A DNA stretch of 64,000 bases from Flavobacteriaceae bacterium PS02337 (GTDB lineage Bacteria > Bacteroidota > Bacteroidia > Flavobacteriales > Flavobacteriaceae): assembly GCA_029959285.1 (NCBI GenBank), contig JASCOE010000009.1, forward strand, positions 186,001 to 250,000, given 5' to 3'. A program made the position numbers and the translations under genes. Below are positions 16,214 through 24,606 of this stretch, piece after piece. Numbering within the stretch: the stretch's first letter is position 1; every line of letters starts with the position of its first letter. The notes under the pieces were generated by a model, which saw only the letters and a list, made by a program, of their open reading frames with translations, was not told where the DNA came from and made no database searches.

Positions 16214-16801
16214 TTAACTTTTAATCCAATTTATTACTTCAGGTTCAGTTACTAAAGTTCTTGGTTTAATCACTTTAACTAACTCTCCTTTTTCGTTGAT
16301 TAAGTATTTTTGAAAATTCCATTCTACTTCAGAATCTTGTAAACCGTTTTTAGATTTTTCCGTTAGAAATTTATACACTTCACACATATCATTTCCTTTT
16401 ACTGAAACTTTGTTCATCATCGGGAAAGTTACACCATAATTTTGCTGACAGAAAGTTTCAATTTCTTTAGCTGTTCCTGGCTCTTGAGAAGCAAAATTGT
16501 TTGCTGGAAAACCTACAATTACAAAACCTTTATCTTTGTATTCTTTGTAAACGGCTTCTAAATCTTTGTATTGAGGCGTTAAACCACATTTTGAAGCTGT
16601 ATTGACAATCATGATTTTTTTGCCTTTCAAAGATGCAAAGTCAAAAGTATCTCCTGATAAATCTTCTACTTTAAATTGATAAATTGTTTCTTTAGCCATA
16701 GCTTTATCTGTTTTAGATAATTTGTTCTTACTTGTTTGAGCATTTACTTCTGTACCGCACAGTAAAGCTGCTCCAAACATTATTAATAGTATTTTTTTCA
16801 T
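16214..16801 (-). CDS. Glutathione peroxidase family protein, exported
   Basis: 195 aa from MKKILLIMFG. Signal peptide about 1-21 (cleavage after NAQ or VNA). Peroxidase core: NTASKCGLTPQY with peroxidatic C72, GFPANNFASQEPG (Gln of the catalytic tetrad), and WNFQKYLI (Trp-Asn of the tetrad). Bacterial members usually take electrons from thioredoxin rather than glutathione. A longer frame from 16864 adds 21 residues before the signal peptide; I reject that start because it would bury the export signal. Confidence 0.88.
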   Translation of the reverse strand: MKKILLIMFGAALLCGTEVNAQTSKNKLSKTDKAMAKETIYQFKVEDLSGDTFDFASLKGKKIMIVNTASKCGLTPQYKDLEAVYKEYKDKGFVIVGFPANNFASQEPGTAKEIETFCQQNYGVTFPMMNKVSVKGNDMCEVYKFLTEKSKNGLQDSEVEWNFQKYLINEKGELVKVIKPRTLVTEPEVINWIKS

Positions 16802-16881
16802 CTGATAATTTTTTATAAAATTAGCTAAAATCCATTTCATTAAAACTTTTTTTTTGCTAATCAAAAGTTAAATAAAAAAAT

Positions 16882-16912
16882 GAAGCCTAACGTTAATCAG
16901 ACGTTAGGCTTC
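16882..16912 (-). terminator. Strong hairpin terminator (minus strand)
   Basis: GAAGCCTAACGT, 7-nt loop, ACGTTAGGCTTC: a perfect 12-bp stem. On the minus strand it is followed by ATTTTTTTATTT; on the plus strand by CCCCCC. It therefore ends a minus-strand transcript that comes from upstream of gpx, not gpx itself. Confidence 0.8.
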
Positions 16913-16987
16913 CCCCCATACAAACAAATCAAACCATGAATTAATTATTATGCAATCTTTTATATAAATAATTATATTTTTTACTTT

Positions 16988-17153
16988 AAAAAAGTTGATG
17001 CCTCGATTATGGTGAAATTTTTTTAACCCCCTATGTTAAAACGAATTCTTCAAAATATTTTCAAATGGCTTGTATGTCTAAAAAAACTAAATCCTTTTGT
17101 CGCTTAACAATTAAAAAAACTTCGATTGGAAGTCCGAGTGCATCAACTTTTAA
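16988..17153 (-). ncRNA. Candidate structured RNA closed by a long stem
   Basis: AAAAGTTGATGC at 16990-17001 and GCATCAACTTTT about 140 bp away (17140-17151) are perfect reverse complements. The stem extends inward by CTCG/CGAG past one bulge, giving about 16 bp. Inside, TTTTAAC/GTTAAAA forms a hairpin with a CCCCTAT loop (near 17025-17042) and ACTTC/GAAGT another. A closed 165-nt element without ORFs fits a structured RNA, 3' to two micro-ORFs and 5' to a terminator on the minus strand. Strand is inferred from those neighbours; family unknown. Confidence 0.4.
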
Positions 17154-17186
17154 CTAAATCTTCAAAAATTTAAAAGAACTATATGT

Positions 17187-17255
17187 TTATTGTCTGTACA
17201 TCGCAATGAATAGCATTATAAAAACAACCAAAACAAATATTTTTAATAAATTCAT
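17187..17255 (-). CDS. Possible 22-aa hydrophobic peptide
   Basis: ATG at 17255 to TAA at 17187. The product MNLLKIFVLVVFIMLFIAMY plus RQ is a single membrane helix, like known small membrane peptides. It lies 18 bp after the 44-codon ORF on the same strand. Too short for family recognition. Confidence 0.3.
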   Translation of the reverse strand: MNLLKIFVLVVFIMLFIAMYRQ

Positions 17256-17273
17256 AATCTGTATTCTTTATAA

Positions 17274-17408
17274 TTAATTAGTCTCAGCATTTTTTGTATT
17301 GCTTTGACTTTCAATTCTATCTTTCAAAAAATCTTTTTTAGTGCAAACGGTCAATGCTAAAACTGCTGTCAATCCAACTATCAATATTTTGATTATTTTG
17401 CTATCCAT
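17274..17408 (-). CDS. Possible 44-aa membrane or lipoprotein-like peptide
   Basis: ATG at 17408 to TAA at 17274. It has a lysine start (MDSKIIK), a hydrophobic stretch ILIVGLTAVLALTVC and a polar tail KKDFLKDRIESQS ending in NAETN. C22 after LTV is close to, but not a good match for, a lipobox. Divergent from the sigma factor gene; the terminator at 16882-16912 lies downstream. Translation unproven. Confidence 0.4.
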   Translation of the reverse strand: MDSKIIKILIVGLTAVLALTVCTKKDFLKDRIESQSNTKNAETN

Positions 17409-17662
17409 AATTTTTTTATTTCTACAATTGAATCAAACAACAGTTTTAATATTTGAGAATAGACTATTTAAATATTATTTAAAATCTTTCTCCCGATTAT
17501 AATTACATTTACGAAGTTGGATTGTTTTTGGTTTTAAAAAAAAGTAAAAAAATTCATCTTTTTTTCAAAACCCTTGATTTTCCTAGGTTTTGGACTACAA
17601 AAAAAAATAAAAAATAATAAAAAAAAATAATTTACCTTTATCACTGGTAACCCAATAACATC

Positions 17663-17670
17663 TAACTTTG
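17663..17670 (+). promoter_or_regulatory. Putative -7 box before the ECF sigma gene
   Basis: TAACTTTG (TAnnTTTG), 27 bp before the ATG at 17698. The gap 17409-17662 is AT-rich and shows nothing else. Confidence 0.5.
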
Positions 17671-17697
17671 AATGTTTAAACTTAAAAATCCAAATCT

Positions 17698-18228
17698 ATG
17701 AGTCAAGAAGAATTGTTAGTTTTAATTTACAAAAAGGACGAAAAAGCTTTTACACATTTATATGATATGTATTCTAAAAGTTTATTTTCGGTAATTCATG
17801 TCTTAATCAAAAATCGAGAAGAGTCAGAAGATGTACTTCAGGATGTTTTTGTAAAAATCTGGAAAAACATAGATTCTTATAATGAAAGTAAAGGTCGATT
17901 TTACACCTGGATCCTTAATATTGCTAGAAATACATCGATCGATAAACTTCGTTCTAAAAATTTTAATAACAGTCAAAAAAACCTTTCCTCAGATAATTTC
18001 GTAAATCTGTTAGATGACAGTAATAAATTAGCTAATAAGATTGATACAATTGGAATTCAAGAATTCGTAAAGAAACTTAAACCAAAATGTATTGAGATCA
18101 TCAATTTATTATTCTTTAAAGGATATACTCAGCAAGAAGCGTCAGAAGAATTGGCAATTCCGTTGGGAACTATCAAAACACAAAACAGAAACTGTATTAA
18201 CGATTTACGTAATTATTTAAAAGTATAA
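17698..18228 (+). CDS. ECF-type RNA polymerase sigma factor
   Basis: 176 aa, two-domain sigma-70. Region 2 is at about 10-85 (FTHLYDMYSKSLFSVIHVLI, EDVLQDVFVKIWKNIDSY, FYTWILNIARNTSIDKLR). Region 4 is at about 115-172 (CIEIINLLFFKGYTQQEASE and AIPLGTIKTQNRNCINDLR, a helix-turn-helix for the -35 element). Its stop overlaps the ATG of the next gene (TAATG), so it is translationally coupled to its anti-sigma factor. The regulated genes are unknown. Confidence 0.93.
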   Translation: MSQEELLVLIYKKDEKAFTHLYDMYSKSLFSVIHVLIKNREESEDVLQDVFVKIWKNIDSYNESKGRFYTWILNIARNTSIDKLRSKNFNNSQKNLSSDNFVNLLDDSNKLANKIDTIGIQEFVKKLKPKCIEIINLLFFKGYTQQEASEELAIPLGTIKTQNRNCINDLRNYLKV

Positions 18229-19016
18229 TGGAAGCACAAGAATATATAGAATCAGGAATTCTAGAGTTGTACGTTTACGGCTTATTGAGCGAAAAAGAAA
18301 ACCTAGAAATAGCTGAACTGGCAAAAAAAGCTCCTGAAGTTGATCAGGAGATTATTTCGATAGAAAAAGCGATAATTGCTTTATCATCAAGTTTCTCTCC
18401 TTTTCATTCTGTAGAGAATTTTGAGAAAATAAAAGCGCGTTTAGAGCTTAAACATGGCAAAGTAGTAGACATGAAACCTGCTTCAAACTGGTCGCAATAT
18501 GTGGGCTGGGCAGCGGCTGTCTTATTATTGTTAGGTTTAGGATATCAAACAATGGAACTGACAAAAACAAAAGAAGCGATTTCTTCTGTTGGAATTGAAA
18601 AAAATAAAATCCAAAGAGATTTTGCTTATTTAGGTCAGGAAAATAAAGAAATCAAGAAAAACTTAAGCATTGTAAGAGACATCAAAAATACGGGTGTAAC
18701 TCTTGGCGGTCAGGCTGTTTCTCCAAAATCATTTGCAAAAGTATATTGGAATAAAGAAACTAAAACGACTTATATTGATGCCGCTGGTTTGCCAACGCCA
18801 CCAAAAGGAATGGTTTATCAAGTTTGGTCATTAAAATTAAGTCCAGTTCTTACTCCAACGAGCATTGGTTTATTAGATAATTTTGAAGGAAACAATCAAA
18901 AAATCTTTGCTGTAAGTCAAACCGATTCAGCTGAAGCTTTCGGAATTACTTTAGAACCTGCTGGAGGAAGTCTAACACCAACAATGGAACAACTTTATAC
19001 TTTAGGAAAAGTTTAA
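18228..19016 (+). CDS. Anti-sigma factor, RskA-type
   Basis: 262 aa. The N-terminal cytoplasmic part (1-85) is an anti-sigma-like helical domain (ESGILELYVYGLLSEKENLE). One membrane helix follows at about 90-108 (YVGWAAAVLLLLGLGYQTM), then a short coiled coil, then a periplasmic anti-sigma-K (RskA C-terminal) domain at about 165-262 (AKVYWNKETKTTYIDAAGLP, KGMVYQVWSL, FGITLEPAGGS). It would hold the adjacent ECF sigma at the membrane until a periplasmic signal releases it. Confidence 0.88.
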   Translation: MEAQEYIESGILELYVYGLLSEKENLEIAELAKKAPEVDQEIISIEKAIIALSSSFSPFHSVENFEKIKARLELKHGKVVDMKPASNWSQYVGWAAAVLLLLGLGYQTMELTKTKEAISSVGIEKNKIQRDFAYLGQENKEIKKNLSIVRDIKNTGVTLGGQAVSPKSFAKVYWNKETKTTYIDAAGLPTPPKGMVYQVWSLKLSPVLTPTSIGLLDNFEGNNQKIFAVSQTDSAEAFGITLEPAGGSLTPTMEQLYTLGKV

Positions 19017-19039
19017 ACTTAACTCTTTCATAAAAACGA

Positions 19040-19072
19040 AAAACGCATATTAGATTTAATATGCGTTTTTTT
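19040..19072 (+). terminator. Terminator after the sigma/anti-sigma operon
   Basis: AACGCATATTA, short loop, AATATGCGTT followed by a run of seven T. Confidence 0.85.
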
Positions 19073-19104
19073 ATTATTTTTAATTAATTAAAGAACAGTA
19101 AATT

Positions 19105-19482
19105 ATGAACGGAATTTTACTTTTAAGAATCGCTGTGACAATTATTCTTCTCACGCATTCCGTTTTTGGTATGTTTGATAATGGTATAAATGATTTTGGA
19201 AATTTATTTCTAAATCAGATTGGTTTTGCTCCTTTTGGCGTATTTCTAGCTTGGAGTATAAAATTATCTCACGTAGTGGCAGCAGTACTTTTACTAATTA
19301 ATAAATATGTGAAGTTTGCAAGTTTAGTTACCATATTTGTTCTCATTATGGGAATTGTTTTGGTTCATTTTAAAGAAGGCTGGTTCGTAGTTGGCGGCGG
19401 TAGAAATGGTGTCGAATATAATTTTCTGTTGATTATAGTTTTACTTGCTATAATGTATCCAAATGGTTTTAAGAAGAATTGA
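19105..19482 (+). CDS. DoxX-like membrane protein
   Basis: 125 aa with four hydrophobic segments (about 3-20, 40-62, 66-86, 100-118), the size and topology of small DoxX/DoxD-like proteins. N-terminal LLRIAVTIILLTHSVFGMFD and the GWFVVGGGRNGVEYNFLLI segment before the last helix fit the family. Function in Bacteroidota not established. Separated from the preceding operon by a terminator. Confidence 0.7.
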   Translation: MNGILLLRIAVTIILLTHSVFGMFDNGINDFGNLFLNQIGFAPFGVFLAWSIKLSHVVAAVLLLINKYVKFASLVTIFVLIMGIVLVHFKEGWFVVGGGRNGVEYNFLLIIVLLAIMYPNGFKKN

Positions 19483-19510
19483 ATTTGATAACATCTAAAT
19501 AGTATTAAGA

Positions 19511-20248
19511 ATGGAAATAATTTGCAAAAATTGTCATCAGGTTTTTAAAGGTCATTATTGCAATAATTGCGGACAATCTGCTGAAACACATAAAATAAAT
19601 GTTCACTTTTTATGGCACGATATTCAGCACGGATTACTGCATTTTGATAAAGGCATTTTGTATTCTTTAAAACAATTATTTACAAGACCTGGACATTCCA
19701 TTCGCGAATTTATTGAAGGAAAAAGAGTCCGTCATTTCAAGCCTTTATCTTTAGTAGTTGTATTAGCAACACTTTATGGCGTTTTGTATCATTACTTTCA
19801 TATCAATACTTTTAGCAATCAAACAGATAATTCGAGCATTGATTATAATTTTTTAAATGAATGGTTTGCGACACATTTTTCTTGGGTAACTGTAGCAACA
19901 ATTCCTTTGTATACTATTGGTACATTTGCGGTTTTTAAAAACCAAGGATACAATTTTGTCGAATATTTTGTTTTGAATACCTTTAAAGCTTCACAAAGAC
20001 TTTTCGTTCAAATATTAACGATTCCTTTTTTGATTTTTTTTAATCATACCGATCATATACAACAGTTTACATTTGGAGTTTATATTATTGGCATTGTCTT
20101 GATATTTTGGACAAATATTCAATTTTTCAATAAAATGTCTAAAACAAAAGCTTTCTTTTTATCGATACTAAGTCACATCATATTTTTGATTTGCTTTTTA
20201 ATCGTTATGAGTACTATACTTTTAATCACAGGAAAATTTTCAGATTAA
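19511..20248 (+). CDS. DUF3667 domain protein (zinc ribbon plus membrane domain)
   Basis: 245 aa. An N-terminal zinc ribbon, CKNC-x9-CNNC (ICKNCHQVFKGHYCNNCGQS, about 4-23), is followed by the DUF3667 motif (WHDIQHGLLHFDKG, TRPGHSIREFIEGKR, HFKPLSLVVV, about 35-90) and four to five membrane segments up to residue 243. Function unknown; common in Bacteroidota. 28 bp after the DoxX-like gene, possibly the same transcript. Confidence 0.85.
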   Translation: MEIICKNCHQVFKGHYCNNCGQSAETHKINVHFLWHDIQHGLLHFDKGILYSLKQLFTRPGHSIREFIEGKRVRHFKPLSLVVVLATLYGVLYHYFHINTFSNQTDNSSIDYNFLNEWFATHFSWVTVATIPLYTIGTFAVFKNQGYNFVEYFVLNTFKASQRLFVQILTIPFLIFFNHTDHIQQFTFGVYIIGIVLIFWTNIQFFNKMSKTKAFFLSILSHIIFLICFLIVMSTILLITGKFSD

Positions 20249-20270
20249 CTTTACTATTATATAAAAACAC

Positions 20271-20300
20271 AAAAAGCTCAGTATTACACTGAGCTTTTTC
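20271..20300. terminator. Bidirectional terminator between the DUF3667 gene and ccsBA
   Basis: AAAAAGCTCAGT, loop ATTAC, ACTGAGCTTTTT between convergent genes. Confidence 0.85.
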
Positions 20301-20327
20301 ATGCGAATCAATAATTAATTTAATTAT

Positions 20328-23300
20328 CTATTTTTTTACTTTTTTAGTTTTATAGTACTTTCTATATTTTGGATAAGTAATTGCCCCAATTACTGAAATT
20401 GTAATCAAACAGTAATAAATCCAGCTTAAAGAATGTGCTTCTCCGCTTGCATATGAGTGTAAACCAACTAAGTGGAAGTTTACCCCATAATATGTAAACA
20501 AAATCGAAACAAAAGCAAACATACTCATTAAATTGAAAAACCATTTTCCTCTTAAAGCAGGCACAAAACGAGCATGAATTACAAAAGCATATATCATAAT
20601 AGAAATTAAAGCCCAAGTTTCTTTCGGATCCCATCCCCAGTAACGTCCCCAGCTTTCATTTGCCCATTGTCCACCTAAGAAGTTTCCAATCGTCAACATG
20701 ATTAAACCAATAGTTAAAGACATTTCATTGATATAAGTTATCTCTTTTATGTTCAGTTCCATTTTAGCTTTGTTTTTCTCGGTTGTAAACAAAATCAACA
20801 ATAATGCTACAAAGCCTAAAATCATTCCTAATGCAGTCGGACCATAACTACCTACAATAACAGCAACGTGAATCATTAACCAATATGAATTAAGAACTGG
20901 CTGTAAGTTTGCAATTTCTGGATCAATCCAGTTCATGTATGCTGCCATTAAAATCATAGCGGTAACAAATGCAGATGAAGCAATGGTTAGTTTTGATTTT
21001 CTGTCAAAAGCCAATCCGAAGAACATTGTTGACCAAGATACATATACAATAGCTTCGTAAGCATTACTCCAAGGAGCGTGACCAGAAATATACCAGCGCG
21101 CTATTAATCCTACTGTATGAAGTGCAAACAATAATCCGATGATAATATGAAAAGCATTTACAGTAATACGAAGCCATTTTTTCTCAAAGAAAATATTGAC
21201 AATAATAAAAATGAACATTAAGCTTGCCGCTGTAAGATACCAATACGGTAATTTTTGGAAAACGTCGTATTCATTATAAGCGATCTCAGCGTCAATTTTT
21301 TGTTCGCTTGGTCTTACTTTTGCTCCAAATTTCTTTTGAAATCCGTTGATGCTTTCTACTAGATTATCAGCTGTATCAAAATTTTTAGCTATTGAACCAT
21401 TATTTAAAGCACTAAAGTATAAAGGTAAAATTTGTTTTACGTAAGTAGAATCCATTCCTTTAAATCCTGCTCCTTCGCGCTCTAAATACGAAACCCATTT
21501 ATGGTTTGGATCATTTGGAACTGGGAATATTTTTAAAATGCTTCCGCTTAAAGCAGACTCCATTAAGTTTACTTTTTTATCTGTTTCGATATAATCTTTC
21601 TCAAACTGGTTCGGATTTGCAGCTTTATATGCGGCGTCTAAGTAAGGCGATAATTTATAATTTCCTTGTTCATCAAAGAATTTTACAAATGGTGCATATT
21701 TATCTTTTGAATCAATACCAATAATTTTTCGGATACTGTCATTTCCAGATTTTATATAAATTATCGGAATCTGAATCCAAACCTGAGCATATTGAGTCAT
21801 AGATAAAAATACCTGATCAGAATTCATTCCGTTGTATTTGTCATCGTGGCTTACTTTACGAAGCAATTCAGAAGAAAACGTATTAATAGGTTTCATTCTT
21901 CCTCCAGCATCCTGAATAATCAAACGTCCAAATTTTGCTGCGTGAGCTTCTGGAGCTTTATAAATATTCAATAAAGAATCTAATTGCTTTTTGCTTGGCG
22001 GCGCAGTAACGTGATTAGCATGATCGTTTGGATCTGCTGCATGTCCAGCGTGATCGTGATCGTGTGAATGAACATGAGGTGTCTGTTGTGCAAAACTGCT
22101 TAAGCTCAACATTAAAACCAAAATCGTAATTAACTTTTCTTTTTTCTTTTTCACACTTTCTAGTTTCTTTTTCAAATCACCAAAACGAGAGTGTTTTGTA
22201 AACATAATTGCCATTAAACCAATGTATAACAAAAAGTATCCTAAATAAGTAATATTTGTTCCCCAAAAATCGTGGTTTACAGACAAAACTGTTCCTTTTT
22301 CGTCTGGATCGAATGAAGATTGGAAGAAACGATATCCTTTATAATCTAAAACATGGTTCATAAAAATATCGGCATCAAAAGTTTCTGTAGAATCCTGAAC
22401 GGTAACTTTACTTTTAAAAGCAGAATAACTTTTCTCAGTTCCAGGATATTTTGTTGCAATAAAATCGTTCAATTTTACTTTAAAAGGCAATACATAAGCT
22501 TTACTTCCAAAGAATAAAGAATATTCAATATTTCCGATTTTTACTGTTTTAGCTTCTCCAACAGAACCTTTCGTTCCTAAAAGCATTACTTCTTTTTCTT
22601 GTCCTTCGGCTTTGACTTTTACAACCAAAGCATCTGTGTGCGATTTTGCTTTGTAATCGTTATTAGATTCATATTCCACTTTTCCTTTCATTGCAGGATC
22701 TGGAAATACAATTCTAATATCGCCAATACTATAAAGAGAACGCATCATTAAAGGCTGAACATCGTCTTTGGTAACTTTACCTTTTAGCTGATCTGCCATT
22801 CGCATAAATTCACCTTCAAAAGGAGTTTGAATCGTATATTTATCCCCTTTTGTATTGATGTTGATTGCGCCGTCTGTTTGTTTATTCAAAGCAAATAAAA
22901 CATTGTGAATGTTCTGAACTTCTCCTTCTTTTAGATAATGTTCTTCACGTCCGCCTGCTCCTGCTTCAACTAATTTTAAATATAAAGTTCCGTTTGCGTC
23001 TGGTTTAACCACTTCTTTTGCTCCTAGAATGTAGTTTGAATATGTAACATCAAATGGAGTTTCGTCGAATTTTCCAGAAACATTAAAATTATTATTGGTA
23101 ACTGGAGAAAGCAATAGATTTTCTTCAAAAACTCTACGTTTCATTTCACCTTTATATTCACCATCAACAAAAATGGTTAAAAACATTTTATCTGAGTAAA
23201 TTTGGTTTTCTGCCGCGCCTTCGCGAATTGGCATCATTCCTTCATAACTGATATATCTTGTAATAAAAGCTCCTAAAATGATAAAAACAAAAGAAAGGTG

Positions 23301-23546
23301 AAGTAATAAAGTTGCCCATTTTTCTTTTTTTAATAATTGATAGCGTTTGATATTTCCAAAGAAATTGATCATAAAAATGAACATTATCGCTTCAAACCAT
23401 TTGGTATTGTAAATTAAAATTCTGGCTGTATCGGTGTTATATTTACTTTCGATAAAAGTTCCAACACCCATTGCAATTGCGAATGTTAAAAAAAGAACGG
23501 CCATTAATCGTGTAGAAAACAAAAAAGAGAATATTTTTTTATCCAT
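20328..23546 (-). CDS. Fused cytochrome c biogenesis protein CcsB-CcsA (System II)
   Basis: 1072 aa, the single-polypeptide CcsBA layout of Bacteroidota and Epsilonproteobacteria. The N-terminal half is ResB/CcsB: four helices, with a large periplasmic domain at about 110-430. A cytosol-to-periplasm linker at about 485-520 is His-rich (HVHSHDHDHAGHAADPNDHA). The C-terminal half is CcsA/CcmC-like, with about eight helices and the haem-binding WWD motif (WANESWGRYWGWDPKETWAL, about 960-980). The protein exports haem and ligates it to apocytochrome c CxxCH cysteines. Confidence 0.95.
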   Translation of the reverse strand: MDKKIFSFLFSTRLMAVLFLTFAIAMGVGTFIESKYNTDTARILIYNTKWFEAIMFIFMINFFGNIKRYQLLKKEKWATLLLHLSFVFIILGAFITRYISYEGMMPIREGAAENQIYSDKMFLTIFVDGEYKGEMKRRVFEENLLLSPVTNNNFNVSGKFDETPFDVTYSNYILGAKEVVKPDANGTLYLKLVEAGAGGREEHYLKEGEVQNIHNVLFALNKQTDGAININTKGDKYTIQTPFEGEFMRMADQLKGKVTKDDVQPLMMRSLYSIGDIRIVFPDPAMKGKVEYESNNDYKAKSHTDALVVKVKAEGQEKEVMLLGTKGSVGEAKTVKIGNIEYSLFFGSKAYVLPFKVKLNDFIATKYPGTEKSYSAFKSKVTVQDSTETFDADIFMNHVLDYKGYRFFQSSFDPDEKGTVLSVNHDFWGTNITYLGYFLLYIGLMAIMFTKHSRFGDLKKKLESVKKKKEKLITILVLMLSLSSFAQQTPHVHSHDHDHAGHAADPNDHANHVTAPPSKKQLDSLLNIYKAPEAHAAKFGRLIIQDAGGRMKPINTFSSELLRKVSHDDKYNGMNSDQVFLSMTQYAQVWIQIPIIYIKSGNDSIRKIIGIDSKDKYAPFVKFFDEQGNYKLSPYLDAAYKAANPNQFEKDYIETDKKVNLMESALSGSILKIFPVPNDPNHKWVSYLEREGAGFKGMDSTYVKQILPLYFSALNNGSIAKNFDTADNLVESINGFQKKFGAKVRPSEQKIDAEIAYNEYDVFQKLPYWYLTAASLMFIFIIVNIFFEKKWLRITVNAFHIIIGLLFALHTVGLIARWYISGHAPWSNAYEAIVYVSWSTMFFGLAFDRKSKLTIASSAFVTAMILMAAYMNWIDPEIANLQPVLNSYWLMIHVAVIVGSYGPTALGMILGFVALLLILFTTEKNKAKMELNIKEITYINEMSLTIGLIMLTIGNFLGGQWANESWGRYWGWDPKETWALISIMIYAFVIHARFVPALRGKWFFNLMSMFAFVSILFTYYGVNFHLVGLHSYASGEAHSLSWIYYCLITISVIGAITYPKYRKYYKTKKVKK

Positions 23547-23577
23547 TTCTTAGGGATTACATTGTATAAAAGTGGCA

Positions 23578-23585
23578 CAAAAGTA
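23578..23585 (-). promoter_or_regulatory. Putative -7 box before ccsBA
   Basis: Minus strand reads TACTTTTG (TAnnTTTG), 31 bp before the ATG at 23546. Confidence 0.45.
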
Positions 23586-23831
23586 CTTAAAAATGTTGAT
23601 TAGCAGGCTTTGCCTTTTGTTAATAAAAACCAAAAATAAGGACTATTTTTCAAACAAATTGATAATGTAGAAAGTTTAAACCTACAAAATAAACCTGATT
23701 TTTTTAAACAATGATTTTTATCAAGAAACAGTAATAATTCAAACTGAAAAAGATAGAGATCTTGCAACAATAAAAAGTTCAAAAATCCATTATCAATATT
23801 TTGCAGACACATTGCATTAAAAAAATAATAC

Positions 23832-23839
23832 TAATTTTG
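23832..23839 (+). promoter_or_regulatory. Putative -7 box placed for a leaderless transcript
   Basis: TAATTTTG (TAnnTTTG) ends 5 bp before the ATG at 23845; a TTG lies near 23811, about 19 bp upstream. If used, the transcript would start at or beside the start codon. Confidence 0.45.
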
Positions 23840-23844
23840 CTTTT

Positions 23845-24606
23845 ATGATTCAAATAAACATAATCGGTTCGGGCAACGTTGCGCAGCATTTGATAAAAGC
23901 TTTTAGTGCAAGTAAAATTGTTGAAATTAAACAGGTTTTTTCTAGAAAAACCGAAGCTATACATCATTTAGTTGATTTTGATAAAATTGTTACCGATTAC
24001 AATGATTTACAAACAGCTGATTTGCATATAATTGCCGTTTCAGACAATGCTATTACTGAAGTTTCGGAGCAACTTCCGTTTAACAATCAGCTTGTTGTTC
24101 ATACATCAGGAACATCTCCAATTGATGTTTTAAATGAAAAAAATCGACGTGGTGTTTTTTATCCGCTTCAAACTTTTTCTAAGAATAAAGAAATTGATTA
24201 TTCGGTTATTCCATTTTGTTTAGAAGCAGAAAATACAGCCGATTTTAAGATTTTGGAAACTATTGCAAAAAGTATTTCGACTGCTGTTTATTCTATTAGT
24301 TCAGATCAACGAAAAGCGCTTCATGTTGCTGCAGTTTTTGCGAGTAATTTTACAAACCATTTGTATCATTTAGGACAAGAAATCTGTGAAGAAAACCAGC
24401 TTCCGTTTGCTATTTTAAAACCTTTGATTCAAGAAACGGCAGACAAAATAAATACGCTAGATCCTATTGATGCGCAAACAGGTCCAGCAATTCGTCACGA
24501 TTCTAATACAATTGATGCGCATTTGACGTTTTTGCAAGATGAAAACAAAAAAAATATCTATAAAATCCTAACACAATCTATACAGCATAATGGCAAAAAG
24601 TTATAA
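23845..24606 (+). CDS. Rossmann-like/DUF2520 oxidoreductase-like protein
   Basis: 253 aa. The N-terminal NAD(P)-type Rossmann fold (IIGSGNVAQHLIKAF, about 5-19; DLHIIAVSDNAI, about 71-82; VVHTSGTSPIDVL) is followed by the C-terminal helical DUF2520 domain (SSDQRKALHVAAVFASNFTN, about 152-171; DAQTGPAIRHDSNTIDAHL). Related to 6-phosphogluconate dehydrogenase and F420-type oxidoreductases; substrate unknown. It overlaps the next gene by 17 bp and heads a kdsC-ubiA-maf cluster. Confidence 0.85.
   Translation: MIQINIIGSGNVAQHLIKAFSASKIVEIKQVFSRKTEAIHHLVDFDKIVTDYNDLQTADLHIIAVSDNAITEVSEQLPFNNQLVVHTSGTSPIDVLNEKNRRGVFYPLQTFSKNKEIDYSVIPFCLEAENTADFKILETIAKSISTAVYSISSDQRKALHVAAVFASNFTNHLYHLGQEICEENQLPFAILKPLIQETADKINTLDPIDAQTGPAIRHDSNTIDAHLTFLQDENKKNIYKILTQSIQHNGKKL

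Noticed and set aside
16802-16864. Upstream start of glutathione peroxidase at 16864
   Set aside because: It places 21 residues before a good signal peptide.
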